64,000 nt of DNA from Lineus longissimus (Eukaryota; Nemertea; Pilidiophora; Heteronemertea; Lineidae). The stretch covers positions 27,605,491 to 27,669,490 of the forward strand of contig NC_088310.1 of NCBI RefSeq assembly GCF_910592395.1, given 5' to 3'. Positions 1-10,740 of the stretch are shown here, in pieces. Each line of letters starts with the position of its first letter. Positions within the stretch are counted from its first letter, which is position 1. The notes under the pieces are model-generated. The model worked only from the letters and a program-made list of their open reading frames with translations, was not told where the DNA came from and did no database searches. Position numbers and translations under genes: made by a program.

Positions 1-108
1 GTGTACCAGATACATAATGAGACCATGAATGAGAGATCTTCCATGCTGATATCAACCACCGATTGACATCAGTTGCATCTCTTGTTGATTCATCCACTTC
101 CGTTTCAG

Positions 109-255
109 AATAACAGTTTACCAACGCTGACGGGTAACCATCCAGCGTCGATGAATAACCATGTGACTTCTACCTCGCCCCCGCCCTGCACCACCAAGTA
201 TCAGCCGCAAAGCAAACCTAAACCAGCCCAGCATACTCACCTGCCCAACATATGA
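109..255 (+). CDS. Last coding exon of an unrecognised gene cut by the window start
   Basis: A good splice acceptor (pyrimidine-rich, ending cgtttcag) is followed at once by a 48-codon open frame ending in TGA at 253-255. The frame starts in phase 0. The peptide is hydrophilic and rich in Pro, Asn, Thr and Ser, with a Pro triplet and a Gln/Lys/Pro-rich end (PQSKPKPAQ), as in the disordered tail of a nuclear or signalling protein. No domain is visible and I do not recognise the gene. The reading also runs back to 73, but those codons overlap the polypyrimidine tract and are probably intron. Earlier exons would lie before this window. The composition and acceptor argue for a real exon; the alternative is a chance open frame. 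Confidence 0.45.
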   Translation, partial: NNSLPTLTGNHPASMNNHVTSTSPPPCTTKYQPQSKPKPAQHTHLPNI

Positions 256-1960
256 CTTTTCGGCCAAGGGGTTTTGCGTCATGAAGGAAGTTTCCTCGAC
301 TCAAAGTGACCAGGATCCTGGTGGCCGCACAGAAATCATTTTCAGGGAGCAATAGAATTGTGTGAAACTATTTTTGCTTTGATTTTTAACACAAAACTTT
401 TATAACTTTGGTCCATTTCTCTAGGAAATTTGCTGCAATCTGTTTCTACTTTTTACATGCTTTGCCAATTTCAGATATGTTAAAGTCTAACAGAAGTTTA
501 TGGAAATCGATGTACTATTATTTACACTGTATAAGATGAAATGTACAGCATATTGCAGCAAATTTGTCTTGAAATGGATTGCTAAGCTGTGTGATAATAA
601 TAAACTGGCAACTCTGCCACTTGTCTCTACATAATCAGTGTTCAGCTGTTGCAGCCAGAAGCAGGCAGCCCAACCACAGATTGTTTGCAAGCTTTTTCAC
701 GCCATGCATCACACACAGATAGACTCCTGCAAACGCACCCTAACAACTAGTCTTCTCATTGCTGGGAAACAAACCAACTTAGATCAGCTAGGACTTGGCA
801 GTTGGTGCCTTGAGTTCAAGTCACCGGGGTATCGATGACTTCTTTCAGAGGAGGATCTGCACTGCCTTGGGAGAAGTTCGAATTACCAGCAATGAAAGGG
901 CGAAGTTCTTTCTGCTTTATGTTAGATCAGAGCTTGTCATTACTGTAAAGTTGTGATGGAAGAGACTACAGACACTGTCAGATAAGCTGGTTTTGTTCAT
1001 CCAACCAGCAAATTTACCATGAGAGGTTCGATCGACGATGATGGACACAAAAAGGCGCTCAGATATCAAAACTCAAATAGCAATTTGACTATTTTATCCT
1101 CTGCTTTAAATGGAGAAGAAAGTGATGATGGTGATGATGATGATGATGATGAAGAAACCTCAGGGTAACTTTTGGATGGATGACAGATAGAGATCAGTCT
1201 CAACTCAAGTGTGCAGTTTCCACTCAGTAGGAAGCTGTAGGTCATTTTCACCAGGGGATCTTTGTAAAGTTTTGATGGTTATTCACCTCAGCTTGCCAGA
1301 AGTATCTGTTGATTATTGTATTTGAATGTATGGTGTATTCCAGCAAACTTGAGTTGAACTGGTATGGGATTGATGATCTGGTGAATGTAGTCATCTTAAA
1401 GCTGATGCATTTGTTTATTTGTTTCTTGTCAGTAGTCAGCGAGTGTGATTTGAGTGGCAACATCGATACACATATTTAATGTAGATAGATATGGGTCATT
1501 TGGTTTTCTCACTGGATTGAAGACTGAGTCTGGTTGATTCCAGTTATTCCCTGCTTGATGGTAAGTCTGCGTCAGTTTGAAGTATCCACAGTAATTATTG
1601 AAGAAATAATTCATTGAGAGCGCTTTTTACCTGAATTTCCATTAATGGAAAGAAAGTGACTTTGCTCCTAGTCAGTTCAGTGAGAATTACCAAGTGATGT
1701 GTATAGTTTTTTCCCAGTGTTTTTAAAGATGTTACATATGATAATGTTATTTTCAGGATTATATGAGTAGGTTTTACACACGGATGGTAACTCCTTGAAG
1801 GTCCATTTGAGTTGTAATGGACGAATCTGTTGAATATGTTGAATGTAATTTAATTGTTATGATATGAAACATACTTAAGGGAAGTGTTGTACAGGATACA
1901 GTAAGGCATATAACATATAACTAGTGTGTGTAAATAAAGATTTAGTATTTAATTTTTTCA
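256..1960 (+). other. Probable 3' UTR of the gene ending at 255
   Basis: There is no supported coding sequence here. Two canonical AATAAA signals on the + strand, at 599-604 and 1933-1938, could end transcripts from the upstream exon. The stretch contains a (GAT)n microsatellite at 1123-1151. The open frames on either strand are short and lack splice or coding features. Confidence 0.3.
1123..1151. repeat. (GAT)n trinucleotide microsatellite
   Basis: About nine copies of the trinucleotide, interrupted once by ggt. The minus-strand reading gives a serine run inside a short open frame (1066-1251), which the microsatellite alone explains. Confidence 0.85.
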
Positions 1961-2908
1961 TGTTTGTGATGATGATTACAGTTTGGGAATCTCTAGGCCT
2001 AGACTCAGGCACCAGCTTAACCCTCTCTCCTCCCATTCGGAGTGCACTCGCTTTGCCGTATTTTTTAGCTGTGTTTCTAACAAATTAATAAATCTGTTGC
2101 CCCAGAAATGATTTTTGGCCACGGTCATGTCACATGATGTACGATCATTCAGTCGAAGCTTCCATCTGCAATTAATACAAAAAATGTCACATTAACAAGA
2201 CAACATTTACATAAAACACAACATAGTCAACGACGACTCCTTGATTATCATTTTATTCATAAAAGATTAAGATTTCTGCATTCAGTGCCTTAGTTCAGGT
2301 ATCTGCAATCAGCAATGTGTATTCTGAGTTCTGCATTGATGAACCATGAGTATTTATTGTCATTTTCATAGCATCGATCATGTACAGGTTATAATTTTGA
2401 CATGAGGGAGAAAAATCTGGGAGAAAAAAACGGGAATCTACCAATGTACTTGATCTGTTCGAATTCATTATTGTAAATATGTGTTAACTGATCATATTTC
2501 ATTGTGCATTTTGGATTGAAGTGTCTCCTGTTTTGCCTTCATGAAGGCAGATTATTCACAACTGCATAGTGTCAGCACGATATTATAACCTACGTTCTGA
2601 AATTTGTCATTTGCCTCGACACTTTCATTTATTGTATGAAAACGTCCCGGGAATTTCAGGCAAATTTAGTATGGAACGGAAATAGACCTCCATTGTTGTA
2701 AGTGTTGTTTGAAATTGAAATGCTTGGAGCTCGTGGTCTGCAGAGCTTTCGGTCTGATTTTAAATGTATATTGTGTACTGTCCTCACTGAATTCTTCAAG
2801 AAAATGGTAATGAAATGTTATTTGGGAGTTTTCAGATTTTGATGTTCAAGTTGAAATTGCACGCATTAGCAAAATTTGAATGAGTCAATAGAACTTAAAA
2901 GTGATTTC
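1961..2908. other. Intergenic sequence, nothing recognised
   Basis: AT-rich sequence with no long open frame, no RNA gene and no repeat I can identify. Confidence 0.5.
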
Positions 2909-3113
2909 CTTCAAAAAGTCATGGTAATTACTTCAAAAAGTCATGGTAATTACTTCAAAAAGTAATGTTAATTACTTCAAAAATTCATGGTAACTACTTC
3001 AAAAAGTAATGGTAATTACTTCAAAAAGTATTGGTAATTACTTCAAAAAGTAATGGTAATTACTTCAAAAAGTCATGGTAATTACTTCAAAAAGTCATGG
3101 TAATTACTTCAAA
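2909..3113. repeat. 22-bp tandem repeat array, about 9.3 copies
   Basis: The unit cttcaaaaagtcatggtaat plus ta is repeated head to tail every 22 bp, with a few substitutions (gtaatg, attcatg, gtattgg). The copies are directly adjacent with no unique spacers, so this is a minisatellite, not a CRISPR array. Because 22 is not a multiple of three, the array cannot encode a repeated peptide in one frame. Confidence 0.95.
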
Positions 3114-5155
3114 TGTAACACAGAATGCAACGTTGGATCATGTTTGGCTTTCTAATTTGTTGTTGATGTGTTGAGTTTTGACCAGGTTCTTCATCAGGAG
3201 AAAGTGGCGAGTTGAAACGTTATCTATATCAGGGATTTTGCCAAAATGTGTGTGACCTTGGCCGTTTTGGATTCTAGCTATCAATACTCAAAGTTAATCC
3301 TTAAAAAGCTGACCGTAATTCTAAACAACACGTCTTAAAACATTACAAATTTGATTCTTCATTGAATTTGTTGAACATTGTCTTGGCAGAATTACCTTCA
3401 GTTTTTCGAGGGTCAATAACACAAATTGCAGGGGATTTTTAAAATGTTTGTGTAAACATGAAAGTTTGTGATTGAGTCTCACAAGTGTAGCTTTCATTGT
3501 CATCTGATGTAGGTCTTAGTGACTGGCGTTAAATTATAGTTTGGAGAACTTCTAAAAGTTGCTCAGCTCATGAAGATGAAGTGACACCAAACTGAATCAA
3601 TGGCAGAAGTCTGTTACTTTTCTGATTTCGATTGGCAACCCTCCTAAATATGGCTACTCATTCCATGGCTGAGGGGCTAAGCTATATTATCAATTCATGG
3701 GGCAAAGTCGGTTATAAATTTGAATGAAGAGCTATAATGCTTCCCCAACCATAGCCATCTCTGCATTGTACCCTGGATTGAGAAATGAGAATAATAAGTA
3801 ACTGAGTGTTGGGACTTGCCTTAGAAATGAGAATAAGTAACCAACTTTTCTCATGGTGTCCAGTTTGAAAACATATTCTGGCGTTAGATAAACAAGATGT
3901 GTCAGTTTGCAGATATTTTGATTTGTATAAACAGGCACCTTCGTCTGCACAGTCATATAGGTGTTGTTAGCTGTTACTTGTGTTAAACTATTCTAGTGTT
4001 ATCTGCAGTTCATGCTACGGTATTTTTCACCTGACATTCAGTCGGCGCAAGTGTATAATTGTATCAGCGTTAATAAATACGCCCTTGAGGACTTTCAATC
4101 GGCACCGGGGTCAGCAGAAGTTCAAACAAAACCTCCAACCCCATGCGCGTGAATAAGTATCCCTTGGTTACCGGATTATCTGGCGAGCGTAATGTGAAAT
4201 GGATGAGGTGGAGTATAGTCCATCTAATTTATAGTCTTCATTCACTGAAAACTTAATTCCTGTTTTCAATTATAGATTCAAAAGTCATAGCGTTAATCGT
4301 ATGTATTTGTGACGGGCATTGTACTGAATCGTGAACAAATGTTAATTTAAATGGATATTTCCATCAATCTATTCTAAGCTGACTACTGGTTCATGTAGCT
4401 TCAATGTATATTTGATACTGGTGACTGTAGATCTGGCCATTGGACAGTTTCTTGCGCAACATTGTAAATATTTATCCTGCATATTCAATCAAGTTTAAAC
4501 TGTCTAAATAAATGGTTAACATTCACAATAGATGTTGTCAATGTTCTAATTTTCAGATTAAGTGATTCTGTATGAGATTTTTAAGATATTTTTATGAAAC
4601 TCACTGAATTTGCGAGGTTTGTAAACAGCACATTTTTGGACTTTGATTCAGATGTTGAGATGCTGATTTGAAAAAAGTTTAAAGAGCTATTTGTGGAATT
4701 CTAAGGCAATGTTATCTTGATCTTGAGAAGGAAATTGTTTTCAAGTTTGAAGTGATCAAATATTAACATTTTGAAGTCGGTTTTGGCATCTGAGTGGTTC
4801 CATTATTTGGATTGGGGGCATTAACTCATAGTCTGTCAGGATGTAATTTTTAAAGTTATAAATCTACTTGTAAAGATTTCATGTTTGATGTGCATATTTG
4901 AAATGGTGATTATTTGATATAAAATGTTATGAGTACAGTCTGCATTGTATATTTGACCAGTCACTTGTCAGTCACACCATTCTTAAAACACAACATCTTC
5001 AAGGTGAAGAGTTTGAAAATTTGGATTCGGAATTTTTTAATGAATTTGTGTGTGACATGAAGTGACAGATATGACTGTTTGTAATTCTGTTCCACCATAA
5101 ATTGACCCAAGATTTCAGTCTGTTTTTCTGTGGAAAAACGCCAGCTTTCTTTGCT
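3114..5155. other. Intergenic or intronic sequence, nothing recognised
   Basis: Only short open frames on both strands, without convincing splice sites or domain signatures. An AATAAA lies near 4508 on the + strand, but no gene can be assigned to it. Confidence 0.4.
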
Positions 5156-5304
5156 CTAGTTAGGGTGAGTGTTCCAAGTGTAACCTTGAACTTCATGGCT
5201 GTTGTTTTGAGATTTGGTGCATAGATGTTGTATGCGTCTCTTGGGCTGACTTTGGTGCCCACTCTCAGGAGAAGATGATGTTGACTCCTCGTCCAAACTG
5301 CATC
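5156..5304 (-). CDS. Candidate terminal exon, unrecognised gene
   Basis: On the minus strand an acceptor (…caagtttag) is followed by about 49 codons ending in TAG at 5156-5158. The peptide is hydrophilic and protein-like: an acidic/Ser stretch (LDEESTSSSPESG), then a basic stretch (QPKRR), then Asn/His-rich residues. A second frame through the same DNA is also open for about 100 codons down to 4999, so the frame is not settled. The polypyrimidine tract is weak. I do not recognise the product. It may belong with the minus-strand exon at 6315-6473, but I could not build a phase-consistent chain between them. Confidence 0.2.
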
Positions 5305-6314
5305 TCTAAACTTGAGGTATTCTATTGCACATAAACAAAAACAATGGCCGACATCGACCTGCTATCACAGTTACTTTCGTAAAAAAAGTCTCGTCCAGAA
5401 AACTTTGTCATTGATTGCAAGTATTACTTTTCCGTTGTGTGTCTGTGAAAACATGGTCATTTTGTTGCGTAGATGTGAGGTGTCAAGTTGTGGGTGAAAT
5501 TTCAAACATATGACATCAGGGTGCGCTTGTTCAAGCAAGTATACCTCGGAACTGGACATTAACTTTAACTTAAGTCTAATGGAGATAAAGCCAAGTTGAA
5601 CTCATGTTTGTCACCAAACGTGTTTTGATCAACCGCGTCTTGATTGATTGGTTATGAGTTTAAAAATTTGAATTCGATGCACGGATGTTTCTTGAATCTC
5701 AGGATGTGTAGTAAACCTCGCTACCTCTCCTGGCCAGAGATTAAGAAAAAAGCTTTCACAAAAATAGGAAATTGTTTCAATTTAACGTCAGACTACGCAT
5801 TATCGCTACCTCGTTGGAACGTCCAACGTATTATTACCAGTCATTGAGAATTGACATCATGACGTATTATGCCCAGAGTGGGAATAATATGTCTTCTGAC
5901 ATTTAATCCATCACATCCGTCCTTATTTATTACAATTATTGACGATATAAAGTTGGTCATTCGAAGTTTAAAATTTGTTTAAGAATTGTTTTTAGATTAA
6001 AAAAACCCATCTGTGATATGAACAACAGTGCCCTTGCATAACTGGGAATCTCTTGTCACAATAGGCCTCTGTGCAGCCAGGAAATTGAGGCTCTACTAAA
6101 TTTGTTACTTATTTATCTGTTATGTTAATTGAGTTCAAATAGGTCAGTCTGTCATGATATTTTAATGGTAATAATGAGGATTGCCTGCATAATTTTGTAT
6201 TTTTGATCTTGTTTACAATGATTGAATGGCTTAGAGCACACATGACGTACATCTAAGCTGACTTTAAATGGTCTTATGACACATGGTTTGCTCTAAGCCC
6301 TTCATTATACTTAC

Positions 6315-6473
6315 CTCCACATCATATCTTTGGCCTTGTTTAAGATGCCTGTAAGTAGGAACACGTTCAAAATATAACCGCCCATCTGTTTCTAAATGGT
6401 CACCCCCTGAGTTGAAATAATCGTCGATGTGTGGATTGTGTTTTATATCCGTGTGACCCAGTCTGTCTACCAT
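6315..6473 (-). CDS. Candidate first or internal exon, unrecognised gene
   Basis: The minus strand has an ATG at 6471-6473 and 53 codons that end exactly at a strong donor (GAG|GTAAGTAT). The peptide is mixed and globular-looking, with the stretches NPHIDDYFNSGGDHLETDG and FERVPTYRHLKQGQRYDVE. The exon ends in phase 0. The next acceptor in phase 0 that I can see is at 6041, and reading on from it gives 14 codons to a TAA; that join is only a possibility. There is no good pyrimidine tract upstream, so if this is an exon it more likely begins at the ATG or in a 5' UTR. I do not recognise the family. Confidence 0.35.
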
Positions 6474-6600
6474 GACATTATATGTTGACTATGTGTATCA
6501 TTAATGTCGCCTCGAGTTTGCAGAATTCATATTTAATTTTCCTCTAAAACTGTTAGTCAGTCCCTAAGTAAACGTCATGCCTATTCTCTTAAAGGGGATG

Positions 6601-6652
6601 TATAGGCAGGAGCCAGGTCAGATTAAGTTACATGAAGTTGCCAATAGGGGTC
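6601..6652 (+). repeat. Copy 1 of a short dispersed repeat
   Basis: About 52 bp (tataggcaggagccaggt … gccaataggggtc) reappears in inverted orientation at 26463-26519 with roughly 85% visible identity and one 4-bp indel. This is the remnant of a dispersed, presumably mobile, element. I cannot assign a family. Confidence 0.6.
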
Positions 6653-7119
6653 ACTCGGCTGTCAGTACAGCGAATCTATTTACGCGTGTACAAGGATATG
6701 CTGATTTGTTTCTACCGTACATGAAACTCTGCTAACTCAGGTGAACTTTATAAGTGTTGAAGTGACCTTGTGTATTCTTTATCCTCGTCTGGACACAATG
6801 CTACAGGACGTCACAGAAGAAATGCTCGAGTATGAATTATATCAACAGCGTTTCTTCTGTAACGTCTGTTCTCAACAGCATGCTATTGCTATATCACTAT
6901 TTGTTGGGTCATTTACGATTGTAAAAACTTGTATATAAACATTAGTTCACAATATATCCTAAGCTTTAGTTACTTATTTTGAATTATCATTTGAATTTGC
7001 CAAACATGATTTGAAGCAAAGGGGTTGTATGTGTTGCTACTGTACTGTAATGTTGTATATGAATCATTGAAGAACATTAAATTCATGTTAGAAATTCATG
7101 CTTCTGTCTTATTCATTTC

Positions 7120-7920
7120 TGCTACTCCAACTGCAAGTTCTAAAAGACAGGGGACTATTCCTCCTGCTACACCAGCCATAAGCTGTGAAACACAGGGGAC
7201 TATTCCTTCTGCTACACCAGCCATAAGTTGTGAAACACAGAGGACTATTCCTCCTGCTACACCAGCCCTAAGCTGTGAAACACGGGGGACTATTCCTCCT
7301 GCTACACCAGCCCTAAGCTGTGACAGACAGGGGACTATTCCTCCTGCTACACCAGCCATAAGCTGTGAAACACAGGGGACTATTCCTCCTGCTACACCAG
7401 CCACAAGCTGTGAAAGACAGGGGACTATTCCTCCTGTTACACCAGCCACAACCTGTGAAACACAGGAGACTATTCCTCTTGTTACACCAGCCCAAAGCTG
7501 TGAAACACAGGGGACTATTCCTCCTGCTACACCAGCCATAAGCTCTGAAAGACAGGGGACTATTCCTCCTGCTACACCAGCCACAACCTGTGAAAGATAT
7601 GGGACTATTCCTCCTGCTACACCAGCCACAAGTTGTGAAAGACAGGGGACTATTCCTCCTGCTACACCAGCCATAAGCTCTGAAACACAGAAGACTATTC
7701 CTCCTGTTACACCAGCCCTAAGCTGTGAAACACAGGAGACTATTCCTCCTGCTACACCAGCCCTGAGCTGTGAAACACAGGGGAGACAACTCACCCGGCT
7801 ACACTGGCCACAGGTTGTAAAAAGACAGGGGACTATTCCTCCTCCTGCTACACCAGCCACAGGTTGTGAAAGACATGGGATTGTTCCTTCAGCTACACCT
7901 AACCAAGGGTTGTGAAAGAT
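7120..7920 (+). repeat. 45-bp minisatellite, left array (+ orientation), about 17 units
   Basis: A unit of the form ggggactattcctcctgcta + caccagccctaagctgtgaa + acaca repeats every 45 bp from about 7140 to 7780, followed by degenerate copies. Because 45 is a multiple of three, the array is open in several frames. One frame gives a 15-residue repeat (TIPPATPALSCETQG-like) over 7025-7915, and a minus-strand frame is open over 7096-7860. The + frame begins with TTG, has no convincing start or splice site, and its copies vary mainly at first and second codon positions. I read it as satellite DNA, not a gene. Confidence 0.9.
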
Positions 7921-8233
7921 AGGGGACTAGGCAGGGTTATATTCCTTCCACTAAACCAGCCAAGAGGTGTGAACGACAGGAAATTATTCTTCCTATTACA
8001 ATAAAACTACGGGATGACAAGGACAGGAGACTATTCCTCCTGCTACACCATCTACAGTTTGGGAAAGACAAGGACCTGCTCATGCCGATCCACCCTCGCT
8101 GTGCGTATATCCATGGAAGGAGGAGACTTTAGGACTGATATTCACCGCCGATAAGTCGGCATGGGACCTGCTACCCCAGCCGCAAGAAAGACATGGAGAC
8201 TATGTCTTCTGTTACCCCATCCACCGGTTGTGA
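7921..8233 (+). repeat. Left arm of the central inverted repeat
   Basis: Decayed 45-bp units are joined to unique sequence (ccatggaaggaggagactt … gataagtcggcatg). The segment recurs as its near-identical reverse complement at 8548-8875. The left arm carries about 30 bp near 8055-8085 that the right arm lacks. Together with the flanking arrays this makes one large imperfect palindrome centred near 8390. Confidence 0.85.
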
Positions 8234-8240
8234 ACGACTT

Positions 8241-8343
8241 TCTCCGTCTTTCACAACCTGTGATAGTAGGTACCTCAAGGACAGCCAGGACAGCATCGCG
8301 ATCCTACCAACCAGGTACTATCACAGGTTGTGAAAGACGGAGA
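8241..8343. repeat. Nested hairpin: 28-bp perfect inverted repeat
   Basis: Positions 8241-8268 (tctccgtctttcacaacctg…) are the exact reverse complement of 8316-8343, separated by a 47-bp loop. The arms derive from the same 45-bp unit family, one in each orientation. The hairpin lies in the spacer between the two large inverted arms. Confidence 0.9.
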
Positions 8344-8547
8344 ACTGTCCTCCTGCTACACCAGCCGCAAGTTGTGAAAGGCCGACGACAACTCCACCCG
8401 CTTCACCAGCCAAGGGTTGTGAAAGACAGGCTTGGGGACTATTCCTGCTACTACACCACCAGCCACAAGTTGAGAAAGACAGGGGACTAGATCTCCGTCA
8501 CAAGGCTTGGGCGTAAAATACAGCTATTGCTCTGGGTACCTTTTACA
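8344..8547 (+). repeat. Degenerate 45-bp units in the palindrome spacer
   Basis: Several partial units in + orientation (gttgtgaaagacagg …) end near 8490. About 55 bp of non-repeat sequence follows before the orientation flips at 8548. Confidence 0.7.
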
Positions 8548-8875
8548 AGTCGTTCACAACCGGTGGATGGGGTAACAGAAGACATAGTCTCCATGTCTTT
8601 CTTGCGGCTGGGGTAGCAGGTCGCATGCCGACTTATCGGCGGTGAATATCAGTCCTAAAGTCTCCTCCTTCCATGGATATACGCACAACGAGGGAGGATC
8701 GGATGGTGTAGCAGGAGGAATAGTCTCCTGTCCTTGACATCCCGTAGTTAGTGTTGTAGGAATTCACACCTCTTGGTTTGTTTAGTAGAAGGAATATAGC
8801 CCTGCCTGGTCCCCTATCTTTCACAACCCTTGGTTAGGTGTAGCTGAAGGTACAATACCCTGTCTTTCACAACCT
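8548..8875 (-). repeat. Right arm of the central inverted repeat
   Basis: Reverse complement of 7921-8233, readable by eye over more than 250 bp (aagtcgttcacaaccggtgg …). It leads directly into the long minus-oriented array. Confidence 0.85.
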
Positions 8876-10740
8876 GCGGCTGGTGTACCAGGAAGAAGAG
8901 TCTCCTGTCTTTCACAACTTGTGGCCGGTGTAGCAGGAGGAATAGTCCCCTGTCTTTCACAGGTTGTCGCTAGTTTAACAGGAGGAATGGTCCCCTGTCT
9001 TTCATCGGTTGTGGCTGATGTAGCAGGAGAAGTAGTCCCCTGTCTTTCACAACCTGTGGTTGGTGTAGCAGGAGGAATCGTCCTCTGTTGTACACAGCTT
9101 ATAACTCGTGTAGCAGGAGGAATAGTCCCCTGTGTTTCACAGGTTGTGGCTGGTGTCGCAGGAGGAATTGATCCCCGTCTTTCAGAGCTTATGGCTGGTG
9201 TAGCAGGAGGAATAGTCCCCTGTCTTTCACAACCTGTGGCTGGTTTAGCAGAGGAATAGACCCCCGGCGTTCACAGCTTATGGATGGTGTAACAGGAGGA
9301 ATAGTCCCCTGTCTATCACAACCTGTGGCTGTCTTTGTCATCCTGTGGGTGGTGAAGTAGGAAGAATAGTCCCCTATCTTTCACAACCATTGGTTGGGTG
9401 TAGCTGAAGGCGCAATCCCCTGTCTTTCACAACCTGTGGCCGGTGTAGCAGGAGGAATAGTCTCCTGTCTTTCACAACTTGTGGTTGGTGTAGCAGGAGG
9501 AATAGTCTCGTCTTTCACAACCTGTGGCTGGTGTGGCAGGAGGAATAGTCCCGTCTTTCACAACCTGTGGCTGGTGTAGCAGGAGGAATAGTCTCCTGTC
9601 TTTCACAACCTGTGGCTGGTGTAGCAGGAGGAATAGTCTCCTGTCTTTCACAACCTGTGGCTGGTGTAGCAGGAGGAATAGTCTCCTGTCTTTCACAACC
9701 TGTGGCTGGTGTAGCAGGAGGAATAGTTTCCTGTCTTTCACAACCTGTGGCTGGTGTAGCAGGAGGAATAGTCCCCTGTCTTTCACAACTTGTGGTTGGT
9801 GGAGCAGGAGGAATAGTGTCCAGTCTTTCACAGCTTAGGGCTGGTGTAGCAGGAGGAATAGTCCCCTGTGTTTCACAGCTTAGGGCTGGTGTAACAGGAG
9901 GAATTGTCCCCTGTGTTTCACAGCTTAGGGCTGGTGAAGCTGGAGGAATAGTCCCCTGTGTTTCACAACTTAGGGCTGGTGTAACAGGAGGAATAGTCTC
10001 CTGTGTTTCACAACTTGTGGTTGGTGTAACAGGAGGAAGAGTCCCCTGTGTTTCACAGCTTAGGGCTGGTGTAGCAGGAGGAATAGTCCCCTGTCTTTCA
10101 CAGCTTATGGTTGGTGTAGCAGGAGGAATAGTCCCCTGTGTTTCACAAGCTGTGGCGGGTGTAGCAGGAGGAATAGTCCCCTGTGTTTCACAGCTTAGGG
10201 CTGGTGTAGCAGGAGGAATAGTCCCCTGTGTTTCACAGCTTAGGGCTGGTGTAGCAGGAGGAATAGTCCCCTGTGTTTCACAGCTTGTGGCTGGTGTAGC
10301 AGGAGGAATAGTCCCCTGTGTTTCACAGCTTAGGGCTGGTGTAGCAGGAGGAATAGTCCCCTGTGTTTCACAGCTTAGGGCTGGTGTAGCAGGAGGAATA
10401 GTCCCCTGTGTTTCACAGCTTAGGGCTGGTGTAGCAGGAGGAATAGTCCCCTGTGTTTCACAGCTTAGGGCTGGTGTAGCAGGAGGAATAGTCCCCTGTG
10501 TTTCACAGGCTGTGGCTGGTGTAGCAGGAGGAATAGTCCCCGGTCTTTCACAAGTTGTGACTGGTGTAACAGGAGGAATAGTCCTGTGTTTTTCACAACC
10601 TGTGGCTGGTGTAACAGGAGGAATAGTCCTCTGTCTTTCACAACCTGTGGCGGGTGTAGCAGGAGGAATAGTCCCCTGTCTTTGACAACTTGTGGTTAGT
10701 GTCGCAGGAGGAATTGATCCCTGCCTTTCTACACTCATGA
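8876..10740 (-). repeat. 45-bp minisatellite, right array (- orientation), about 41 units
   Basis: The same 45-bp unit as the left array runs on the opposite strand without a break for about 1.9 kb. Units at roughly 9840-10520 are nearly identical to one another, which indicates recent homogenisation; units near both ends are more diverged. A minus-strand frame stays open from about 10774 to 9515 (15-residue Thr/Pro/Cys repeats) and a + frame from 9567 to 10685. These are alternative readings of one satellite. The minus frame starts at GTG, with no ATG ahead of the repeats. Confidence 0.93.

Noticed and set aside
2909-3113. 22-bp repeats as a CRISPR-like array
   Set aside because: The units are directly adjacent without spacers, and the genome is eukaryotic.
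7025-7915. 296-codon + frame as a secreted repeat protein
   Set aside because: Starts at TTG, has no convincing signal peptide or start context, and consists of the same minisatellite.
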